The notes below the pieces were generated by a model. That model did no database searches. It was not told the DNA's origin and saw only the letters and a program-made list of their open reading frames with translations. From Jannaschia sp. W003 (GTDB lineage Bacteria; Pseudomonadota; Alphaproteobacteria; Rhodobacterales; Rhodobacteraceae), in assembly GCF_025144335.1 (NCBI RefSeq), contig NZ_CP083539.1, forward strand, positions 2,233,501 to 2,297,500: a stretch of DNA of 64,000 nucleotides, in the 5' to 3' direction. Shown piece by piece: positions 11,327-18,410 of the stretch. The translations under genes were made by a program, and so were the position numbers. Each line of letters begins with the position of its first letter. Position 1 is the first letter of the stretch.

Positions 11327-11393
11327 CGCGCGCTCCCCTCCCCGGTGCGTTGCGTGTCGTGGGTCGTGCGGCGGCCCGCGCGGGGCCGCGGTG

Positions 11394-11417
11394 CCGGGGG
11401 CGCGGGCGCGCCCCCGG
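11394..11417 (-). terminator. Hairpin between aglE and aglF (partial terminator or mRNA-stabilising stem)
   Basis: A perfect 10-bp stem (CCGGGGGCGC / GCGCCCCCGG) with a four-base loop starts 13 bases after the aglE stop, inside the operon. No T-run follows. A hairpin directly after the binding-protein gene is known in other sugar ABC operons, where it raises the level of the binding-protein transcript relative to the permeases. Confidence 0.65.
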
Positions 11418-11430
11418 CGGGGTCAGCCGA

Positions 11431-12795
11431 TCACTTGATGGCGTCCCAGCGCTGCTGGATCTCGGACGCCACGGTCTGCGCGTCCGCGCCGGTGGTGTAG
11501 TCCACCATGCCGGTCCAGAACGCGCCCGCGCCGATCTCGCCGGGCATCAGATCCGAGCCGTCGAAGCGGAATGTGGTGGCGTTCTGGATGATCTCCGCCT
11601 GGCCGCGCAGCGCGTCGTCGGAATACAGTTCCGGGTCCACGCCGCCGTGGGCCGTGAGGAACCCGCCTTGGGCCATCCAGATCTCGTGGGCGATGGGCAG
11701 CTTCAGGAACTCGATGAACGCGTTCGCCGTGTCCGACGGGTTGGTGATCGAGAACAGCGTGCCCGCGCCCAGCACCGGCTGGCCGAGGTCCTTGTCGGCG
11801 TAGGCGGGGAAGTAGAAGAAGTCGACGTCCTCGCCCACCTCGGTGCCTTCCGGGAAGAAGGCCGGGATGAACGACGCCTGGCGGTGCATGTAGCAGTCGG
11901 GCGGCACCTCGAAGAGGCCCTTCGGGCTGTCGCGGAAGTCGGTCGACGCCACGGTCTCGCCGCCGCCCGAAACGTACTCCTCGTTGCGTGCGAAGTAGCC
12001 GAACTCCTCGATCGCGGCGACGACCTCGGGGCTGTCGAAGGGCAGCTCGTTCTCGACCCAGGCGTCGTAGGTCTCGGGGGACTGGGTGCGGAGCATCATG
12101 TCCTCGACCCAGTCGGTCGCCGGCCAGCCGGTGGCCGCGCCCGAGCCGAGGCCGATGCACCACGGGGTGCCGCCGTCCTCGACGATCTGGTCGGTGAGGG
12201 CCTTGAGGTCCTCCATCGTCTCGGGGACCTCGTAGTCCATCTCCTCGAAGGCCTCGGGCACGTACCAGACGAGCGACTTGAGGTCGACGCGGTAGAACAT
12301 TCCGTAGAGGTCCTCCTCGCCGTCCTGGCCCTCGTAGGTGCCCAGGTCGACCCAGGACTGGCCGGCGGCGAAGTTCTCGGCGACGAAGTCCGCGGTGCCC
12401 TCGGGCAGCGGGCTGAGCTGGCCGCGCGCGGCCATGTCGGAGGCGAGGCCCGGCTGCGGGAACACGGCGAGGTTGGGCGCGGAGCCCGCCTCGGCGGCGA
12501 TCACGATGTCCTGCTCGAAGCTGTCGGAGCCGGAATACTCGGCGTCGGCGCCGGTGGCCTCGGCGAAGAGCGCGACGATCGCGTCGAACTTGGCCTTCTC
12601 GTCACCGGTCCAGGGGCCGGTAATCGAGAGCGACTGGCCCGTGAGGTCGGTGGATTCGGCGAAGCCCTCGTAGCCGCTCCAGTCGAAGTCGCCAGAGCCG
12701 GGCTGGAAGTCGGCGTGGGCGTCGGCGAAGGCGGCGCCGGCGGTGGCCAGCCCGATCGCAGTGCTCGCCGCGAGCAGCGTGCGCGTGTTGGTCAT
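11431..12795 (-). CDS. aglE: Alpha-glucoside ABC transporter periplasmic binding protein
   Basis: A 454-residue extracellular solute-binding protein. A Sec signal peptide (MTNTRTLLAASTAIGLATAGAAFA, cleavage near residue 24) precedes the mature protein. The family-1 binding-protein fold is visible in SLSITGPWTGDEKAKFDAIVALFAEATG and the acidic, Trp-rich cleft segments. The ATG at 12795 was chosen because the signal peptide begins there; the open frame upstream is non-homologous. It is the first gene of the agl operon and diverges from the regulator gene, so it is probably the most highly expressed gene of the set. Confidence 0.93.
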   Translation of the reverse strand: MTNTRTLLAASTAIGLATAGAAFADAHADFQPGSGDFDWSGYEGFAESTDLTGQSLSITGPWTGDEKAKFDAIVALFAEATGADAEYSGSDSFEQDIVIAAEAGSAPNLAVFPQPGLASDMAARGQLSPLPEGTADFVAENFAAGQSWVDLGTYEGQDGEEDLYGMFYRVDLKSLVWYVPEAFEEMDYEVPETMEDLKALTDQIVEDGGTPWCIGLGSGAATGWPATDWVEDMMLRTQSPETYDAWVENELPFDSPEVVAAIEEFGYFARNEEYVSGGGETVASTDFRDSPKGLFEVPPDCYMHRQASFIPAFFPEGTEVGEDVDFFYFPAYADKDLGQPVLGAGTLFSITNPSDTANAFIEFLKLPIAHEIWMAQGGFLTAHGGVDPELYSDDALRGQAEIIQNATTFRFDGSDLMPGEIGAGAFWTGMVDYTTGADAQTVASEIQQRWDAIK

Positions 12796-12863
12796 ATGAT
12801 CTCTCCCTTGCGGGCGGCGGGGCCGCCCCTGCTGAACGTGGCGGGGCCCTCTCCCGGGACCCA

Positions 12864-12910
12864 AACCGCTTTCACCCCGCACCTAGCCCGACCGCCCCGG
12901 CCCTTGTCAA
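12864..12910 (-). promoter_or_regulatory. Candidate aglE promoter with overlapping operator
   Basis: On the minus strand a TTGACA box occupies 12910-12905. The -10 region about 17 bases further on is poor (GCTAGG). Transcription would start near 12875, where the imperfect palindrome AAACCGCTTT (12863-12872) lies. The 10-mer AACCGCTTTC at 12864-12873 recurs inverted at 13000-13009 in the same intergenic region. A repressor bound over the start site would block the operon. This is inferred from position and repetition only. Confidence 0.45.
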
Positions 12911-12996
12911 TCGTCCAACCGCGATGCTGCGCCGCGGCGGTGAAATCCCTTGCCACGAAGGCTTCCGGTGAGTCACCCAAGGGTGGCGACGGGGTG

Positions 12997-13014
12997 CTCG
13001 AAAGCGGTTGCGAG
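12997..13014. promoter_or_regulatory. Candidate operator for the LacI-type regulator, near its own start
   Basis: The 18-base imperfect palindrome CTCGAAAGCGGTTGCGAG (7 of 9 positions symmetric) contains the inverse of the 10-mer found at the aglE promoter. It ends 27 bases before the regulator's GTG. A central CG-containing palindrome with A/T flanks fits LacI-family sites. It would allow autoregulation and, with the other copy about 130 bases away, DNA looping. Confidence 0.45.
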
Positions 13015-13040
13015 GCGGCACGCGGACGGAAGGCGGACAG

Positions 13041-14090
13041 GTGAATCTGCGCGAATTCTCCAAGACCCTCGGCCTCTCGCCCACCACCGTCAGCCGCGCG
13101 CTCGGCGGCTACCCCGAGGTCTCGCCCCGCACCCGACGCCTCGTGCAGGAGGCCGCGCGCGAGCAGGGATACCGCCCCGACCGCCGCGCCGCGGCGCTGG
13201 CCACCGGGCGCGCCATGACCATCGGCCATGTGATTCCCGCACAGATGGGCCGCGAGATGCTCAACCCGGTGTTCGGCGACTTCATGGCCGGCGCGGGCGA
13301 GGTTTACTCGGCGGCCGGCTACGACATGGCGATCTCGTTCGTGCCCGACGAGGACGAGCTGCGGGTCTACCGCCAGATCGTCTCGGCGCGCTCGGCGGAC
13401 GGGGTGATCGTCCATGCGCCCCGCGTCGGCGACACGCGCGTCCCGTTCCTGCGCGCCTGCGGCCTGCCCTTCGTGGTCCACGGCCGCGTGCCAGGCGAGC
13501 CGCTGGACTACCCGTTCGTGGACATCGCAAACCGCCGCGCCTTCCGCCGCCTCACCTCGTTCCTCCTGGACCTCGGGCACCGGCGCGTGGCGCTGGTGAA
13601 CGGCGAGCCGCAGCTCGAGTTCGCGCGCCGCCGTCATGAGGGCTGGGCCGAGGCGCACGGGGCCGCGGGCCTCGCACCCGACCCCGAGCTGGTCCGCGCC
13701 GGGCCCATGTCCGAAGGCAATGGGCACCGCTTCGCAGCCGAGCTGCTCGCCCTGCCCGACCCGCCCACCGCCTTCGTCTGCGGCTCGGTGATCACCGCGG
13801 TGGGCGTGCGCCGCGCCGCCCACGCCGCCGGGCTCCTGCCGGGCCGCGACGTGTCGATCGCCGCCCACGACGACATGCTGGGCTACTTCGGCAACGGCGA
13901 GGCGGAGCCGGTGTTCACCGCCACCCGCTCCTCGGCCATGGAGGCGGGACGCCGCTGCGCCGAGATCCTGCTCGCGCAGATCGCGCGGCCCGACGCGCCG
14001 CTCGAGCAGGAGGTGTGGGACTGCGACCTCGTGCTCGGCGCCTCGACCGGGCCTCTGCGGGCCGGCGCCCTTTCCACCCGTGGCGATTAG
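13041..14090 (+). CDS. aglR: LacI-family transcriptional regulator of the alpha-glucoside locus
   Basis: A 349-residue repressor-type protein. The N-terminal helix-turn-helix and hinge helix are in FSKTLGLSPTTVSRALGGYP and RPDRRAAALATGRA. The effector domain runs from about residue 60 (IGHVIPAQ) to the end, with the typical LGHRRVALVNG and PDPPTAFVCGS segments. The GTG at 13041 directly precedes the HTH; an upstream ATG in frame would add 11 unlikely residues. Divergent placement next to aglE matches aglR of rhizobia, so it probably represses agl genes without sugar. Confidence 0.88.
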   Translation: MNLREFSKTLGLSPTTVSRALGGYPEVSPRTRRLVQEAAREQGYRPDRRAAALATGRAMTIGHVIPAQMGREMLNPVFGDFMAGAGEVYSAAGYDMAISFVPDEDELRVYRQIVSARSADGVIVHAPRVGDTRVPFLRACGLPFVVHGRVPGEPLDYPFVDIANRRAFRRLTSFLLDLGHRRVALVNGEPQLEFARRRHEGWAEAHGAAGLAPDPELVRAGPMSEGNGHRFAAELLALPDPPTAFVCGSVITAVGVRRAAHAAGLLPGRDVSIAAHDDMLGYFGNGEAEPVFTATRSSAMEAGRRCAEILLAQIARPDAPLEQEVWDCDLVLGASTGPLRAGALSTRGD

Positions 14091-14131
14091 TGGGTTAAGG
14101 GGCGCCGCACAGGCAACCGAGGGCGCACCCC

Positions 14132-15472
14132 GTGAAAGACACCAACCCCCTGCCCGAGCTCTCGGTCGGACGCGCCGACTTTCCCGAGGGCTTCCGACTG
14201 TCCACCGCCACCTCGGCCTACCAGATCGAGGGCCATGCCTTCGGCGGCGCGGGGCCGACGCACTGGGACACCTTCGCCTCGATCCCCGGCAAGGTGGCGC
14301 GCGAGGAGGACGGGGCGGTGGCCTGCGACCACTACCACCGCTGGGAGGAGGACCTCGATCTCATCGCCGCCGGCAACTTCGACGCCTACCGCTTCTCGAC
14401 CTCGTGGGCGCGGGTCATGCCCGACGGCGTGACGGTGAACCCCGAAGGCCTCGACTTCTACGACCGCCTCGTGGACGGGATGCTTGAGCGGGGCATCGCG
14501 CCCATGGGCACGCTCTACCACTGGGAGCTGCCTGAGGCCCTGAACCAGCGCGGCGGCTGGCTCGTGCGCGAGACGCCGGAGCGCTTCGCGGAGTTCACCC
14601 GCGTGGTGGCCGAGCGCATCGGCGACCGGCTCCATGCGGTCGCCCCGATCAACGAGCCTTGGTGCGTCGCGTGGCTGTCGCACTATCACGGCTTCCACGC
14701 CCCCGGGCACGCCTCGCTGGAGGCGGGCGTGCGGGCGATGCACCACGTCGCCCTCGCCCACGGGCTGTCCGCCGAGGTGCTTCACGGGATGGGCCAGCGC
14801 GGCGTGGGCGCGGCCTGCAACTTCGAGTACGCGCTGCCGGCCTCGGACACGGATGCGGACCGCGCTGCGGCGCGCCTCTACGACGGCATCTACAACCGCT
14901 GGTTCGTGCAGGCGATGACGCAAGGTACCTACCCCGAGGACGTGCTCGAGGGCTTCGCGCCGCACATGCCGGAGGGCTGGGAGGCGGACCTCGCCACCAT
15001 CCGCCAGCCGCTCGACTGGTTCGGGGTCAACTACTACACCTGCCAGCGCCTCGCGGCAGGCGCCGGGGACTGGCCGGGCTATCAGCCCGTGCCGGGACCG
15101 CTGCCGAAGACCGCGATGGGGTGGGAGATCTGCCCGGAGGGGCTCGCCTACATCCTCAAGCGCCTCCACGGCGAGTTCACCGGCGACGTGCCGCTGTTCA
15201 TCACCGAGAACGGGCTGGCCAACGCCGACCAGCCGGGCCGCCCCGACCGCGAGCGCATCGCCTACACCGACGCGCATCTCCACGCCTGCCTCGATGCCAT
15301 CCGCGCGGGCGTGCCGCTGGCCGGCTACACGGCGTGGTCGCTCATGGACAACTACGAGTGGACCTTCGGCTACGAGAAGCGCTTCGGCCTCGTCCACGTG
15401 GACTTCGAGACGCAGGAGCGCACGCCGAAGGCCAGCTACCACGCGCTTGCCCGCGCCTTCGCGCGCGCCTAG
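14132..15472 (+). CDS. Beta-glucosidase, GH1 family
   Basis: A 446-residue GH1 enzyme hydrolysing beta-linked glucosides. Visible signatures are the N-terminal FRLSTATSAYQIEG, the acid/base Glu in APINEPW (near residue 174), the nucleophile Glu in FITENGLAN (near residue 357), and the closing YTAWSLMDNYEWTFGYEKRFGL. No signal peptide is present, so it is cytoplasmic. The GTG at 14132 has a purine-rich GAGGG upstream. It lies between the regulator and glucokinase, 41 and 10 bases away, so it probably belongs to the same operon and supplies glucose to Glk. Confidence 0.93.
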   Translation: MKDTNPLPELSVGRADFPEGFRLSTATSAYQIEGHAFGGAGPTHWDTFASIPGKVAREEDGAVACDHYHRWEEDLDLIAAGNFDAYRFSTSWARVMPDGVTVNPEGLDFYDRLVDGMLERGIAPMGTLYHWELPEALNQRGGWLVRETPERFAEFTRVVAERIGDRLHAVAPINEPWCVAWLSHYHGFHAPGHASLEAGVRAMHHVALAHGLSAEVLHGMGQRGVGAACNFEYALPASDTDADRAAARLYDGIYNRWFVQAMTQGTYPEDVLEGFAPHMPEGWEADLATIRQPLDWFGVNYYTCQRLAAGAGDWPGYQPVPGPLPKTAMGWEICPEGLAYILKRLHGEFTGDVPLFITENGLANADQPGRPDRERIAYTDAHLHACLDAIRAGVPLAGYTAWSLMDNYEWTFGYEKRFGLVHVDFETQERTPKASYHALARAFARA

Positions 15473-15482
15473 GGGGCCCGGC

Positions 15483-16439
15483 ATGGACGATCCCAGACTC
15501 TTCCTCGTGGCCGACGTCGGCGGAACGAACACCCGCGTCGGCATGGCGCGCGGCAACATCGTGCTGCCCGAGACGGTGCGCCGCTACCGCAACCGCGACT
15601 TCGCCAACCTCGCCCCGGTGCTGCGCCGCTACCGCGAGGAGGAGGGCGGCCCCGCCCCCGACGGCGCCTGCGTCGCCGTGGCCGGCCCCGTGCGCGACGG
15701 TCGGGCCGAGCTGACCAACCTCGACTGGTCGATCGACGCCGCCCGGCTGATCGACGCCACCGGCGCGCGCGGCGCGGCGATCCTCAACGACCTGCAGGCG
15801 CAGGGCTTCGCGCTGGGGCATCTCGATCCCGACCAGGTCCGCCCGATCGTCGAGGGCCCCGCCCCCGAGGGCGCCGCGCGCCTCGTGATCGGCGTGGGCA
15901 CCGGCTTCAACGCCGCGCCGGTGCACGTCGTGCCCACGGGCCGGCTCGTGCCGCCCTGCGAAGCGGGCCACGCCAACCTGCCGATCCGCACCGAGGCCGA
16001 CCTGCGCCTCGCCACCTTCCTGTCCACCGCCCACGGCTTCGCCGCCGTGGAGGACGTGCTGTCGGGCCGGGGGCTGGAGCAGGTCTATCACTGGCTCGCT
16101 TCCGAGGCCGGCTCTTTCGACGAGTTCGGGGCCGCCGAGATCATGGCGCGCCTCGGCAGCGACGCCCGCGCGGAGGCCGCCGTGCGGCTGTTCTGCGGGA
16201 TGCTCGGCACCGTGGCCGGGAACCTCGCCCTGATCCACCTGCCGCTCGGGGGCGTGTTCCTCGTGGGTGGGGTGGCGCGGGCCATGGGTCCGCACCTGCG
16301 CGAGATGGGCTTCGCCGACGGCTTCCGCGACAAGGGCCGCTTCGCCGGCTTCATGGGCAACTTCGCGGTGAGCCTCGTGGAGGACGACTACGCCGCTCTC
16401 ACCGGGTGCGCGGCGCACCTCCGGGAGCTGGCGGGGTAG
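15483..16439 (+). CDS. glk: Glucokinase
   Basis: A 318-residue cytoplasmic kinase converting glucose to glucose 6-phosphate. The ATP-binding N-terminus LVADVGGTNTRVGMARG starts near residue 8. Then come LTNLDWSIDA, ILNDLQAQGFAL, GVGTGFNAAPV and the glucose-binding EAGHANLP segment. The ATG at 15483 begins the phosphate-1 motif region; the open frame upstream is a shadow of the GH1 gene. As the terminal gene of the regulator-GH1-glk string it would phosphorylate glucose released by both AglA and the GH1 enzyme. Confidence 0.94.
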   Translation: MDDPRLFLVADVGGTNTRVGMARGNIVLPETVRRYRNRDFANLAPVLRRYREEEGGPAPDGACVAVAGPVRDGRAELTNLDWSIDAARLIDATGARGAAILNDLQAQGFALGHLDPDQVRPIVEGPAPEGAARLVIGVGTGFNAAPVHVVPTGRLVPPCEAGHANLPIRTEADLRLATFLSTAHGFAAVEDVLSGRGLEQVYHWLASEAGSFDEFGAAEIMARLGSDARAEAAVRLFCGMLGTVAGNLALIHLPLGGVFLVGGVARAMGPHLREMGFADGFRDKGRFAGFMGNFAVSLVEDDYAALTGCAAHLRELAG

Positions 16440-16452
16440 ATTGCGCCAAGAC

Positions 16453-16548
16453 GCCCCGGCCCTAAGCCGGGGCCTCCGTTAGACGACGGCGCTCCGTTCC
16501 GTAGCGAAGCGCGAACGGCAGCCGGAGGCCCCGGCGCAAGGCCGGGGC
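16453..16548. repeat. Nested inverted repeats between convergent glk and exporter genes (probable bidirectional terminator)
   Basis: Two 8-bp hairpins, each GCCCCGGC / GCCGGGGC with five-base loops (16453-16473 and 16528-16548), also pair with each other: GCCGGGGCCTCCG at 16466-16478 is the exact inverse of 16523-16535. The element fills the 119-base gap between two converging genes. It could stop transcription from both sides. The symmetric architecture also resembles REP-type repeats. Confidence 0.65.
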
Positions 16549-16558
16549 GAGACCTGTC

Positions 16559-18373
16559 TCACGCCGCTTCCTCCTCCTCGCGCTGCTGCTGCGACCACAT
16601 CGAGGCGTAGCGCCCGCGATGGGCCAGCAGCATCTCGTGCGTGCCCTGCTCGACGATCTCGCCCGCCTCCAGCACCACGATCCGGTCCGCGTCCACCACC
16701 GTGGACAGGCGGTGCGCGATGGTGATGACGCTGCGCCCGCGGCTCATGGCGCGCAGCTCGGCCTGGATCTCGCGCTCGGTCTCGGTGTCGAGCGCGCTGG
16801 TCGCCTCATCCAGAAGCAGGATCGGCGGGTCCTTCAGCAGCGTGCGCGCGATGCCCACGCGCTGCTTCTCGCCGCCCGACAGCTTCAGGCCCCGCTCGCC
16901 CACGGCGGTCTCGTAGCCCTGCGGCAGGTCGCGGATGAAGCCGTCGATCTTGGCGGCGCGCGCGGCCTCCTCGATCTCGGCGAACGAGGCGTCGGGGCGC
17001 CCGTAGGCGATGTTGTAGCGCAGGGTGTCGTTGAAGAGCACGGTATCCTGCGGAACCACCCCGATCGAGGCATGGAGGCTGTCCTGCGTGACCGAGCGCA
17101 CGTCCTGCCCGTCGATCTCCACCGCGCCCGCGTCCACGTCGTAGAAGCGGAACAGCAGGCGCCCGATCGTGGACTTGCCGGAACCCGACGGCCCCACCAC
17201 GGCCACCGTCTCGCCCGCGCCGACCTCGATGGTCACGCCCCGCAGGATGGGCCGCGCGGCCTCGTAGCCGAAGCGCACGTCGCGGAACAGGATGCGGCCC
17301 TCGGGCACGGCGAGGGGCCTAGCGTCCGGCGCGTCCTGAACCTCCTCGGGCTGCTCCAGCAGGCCGAACATCTCGCCCATGTCCACGAGCGCCTGGCGGA
17401 TCTCGCGGTACACCGTGCCGAGGAAGTTCAGCGGCATGGTGATCTGGATCATGTAAGCGTTGACCAGCACGAAGTCCCCGACCGTCAGCTCGCCCGCCTG
17501 CACCCCCATCGCGGCCAGAACCATCACGCCCACCAGCCCGGCTGTGATGATGAGCGCCTGCCCGAAGTTGAGGAACGCGAGGGAGTAGGCGGTCTTGAGC
17601 GCCGCCGCCTCGTAGCCCTCCATCGCGCCGTCGTAGCGCCGCGCCTCGCGGGCCTCGGCGCCGAAGTACTTCACGGTCTCGAAGTTCAGCAGGCTGTCGA
17701 TCGCCTTCTGGTTAGCGTCGGTGTCCTGGTCGTTCATCGCCTTGCGGATCCGGACCCGCCACTCGGTGACCCGGAACGTGAAGACGACGTACGCGAAGAT
17801 CGTCGCCAGCACGATCACGAGGTACCAGACGTCGAACACGAAGAAGAGGATCGCCGAGATCAGCAGCAGCTCCAGCACGAGCGGGCCGATCGAGAAGAGG
17901 AGGAAGCGCAGGAGGAAGTCGACGCCCTTCACGCCCCGCTCGATGATGCGGCTCAGACCCCCGGTCTTGCGGGTGATGTGGTAGCGCATCGACAGGCGGT
18001 GCATGTGGCTGAAGGTCTGCGAGGCCAGACGCCGCAGCGCCCGCTGGCCGACCCGCGCGAAGGCGACGTCGCGGAGCTGCTGGAACCCGATGTTGAAGGC
18101 GCGCGCGCCGCCGTAGGCGACCGTCAGCGCCACGGCCCCCGCCCCGAGCGCCCAGGCGGGCGTCGCGGTCTCGGGCGTCAGCCCGTCCACGGCGGCCTTG
18201 TAGAGGAACGGGGTGAGCACGGCGATGATCTTGCTCAGAACGAGGGCCGTCAGCGCGAAGACCACGCGGCGCTTCACCCACCCCTCGCCGTCGGGCCAGA
18301 GGTAGGGCAGCACGCGGCGGATGATGTCGAGGCTGCCCGCGGGCGGCTCGGTCTGGGTGATCTGGCTCGGCAT
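16559..18373 (-). CDS. Atm1-type ABC exporter (permease fused to ATPase)
   Basis: A 604-residue half-transporter that works as a dimer. Six membrane helices occupy about residues 35-320. They are followed by the ATPase domain with Walker A GPSGSGKST, signature LSGGEKQR and Walker B ILLLDEATSALD. The segments RTGGLSRIIERG-like (KTGGLSRIIERGVKG) and NFETVKYFGAEAREARRYD are typical of the Atm1/HMT1 group. Family members export glutathione-based compounds linked to Fe-S maturation or metal detoxification. It stands alone between a bidirectional terminator and the LysM gene. Substrate is not determined. Confidence 0.9.
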   Translation of the reverse strand: MPSQITQTEPPAGSLDIIRRVLPYLWPDGEGWVKRRVVFALTALVLSKIIAVLTPFLYKAAVDGLTPETATPAWALGAGAVALTVAYGGARAFNIGFQQLRDVAFARVGQRALRRLASQTFSHMHRLSMRYHITRKTGGLSRIIERGVKGVDFLLRFLLFSIGPLVLELLLISAILFFVFDVWYLVIVLATIFAYVVFTFRVTEWRVRIRKAMNDQDTDANQKAIDSLLNFETVKYFGAEAREARRYDGAMEGYEAAALKTAYSLAFLNFGQALIITAGLVGVMVLAAMGVQAGELTVGDFVLVNAYMIQITMPLNFLGTVYREIRQALVDMGEMFGLLEQPEEVQDAPDARPLAVPEGRILFRDVRFGYEAARPILRGVTIEVGAGETVAVVGPSGSGKSTIGRLLFRFYDVDAGAVEIDGQDVRSVTQDSLHASIGVVPQDTVLFNDTLRYNIAYGRPDASFAEIEEAARAAKIDGFIRDLPQGYETAVGERGLKLSGGEKQRVGIARTLLKDPPILLLDEATSALDTETEREIQAELRAMSRGRSVITIAHRLSTVVDADRIVVLEAGEIVEQGTHEMLLAHRGRYASMWSQQQREEEEAA

Positions 18374-18410
18374 CCGGTCCTTCTAGGATCGCCGCGCCCC
18401 GGGCGCCACC

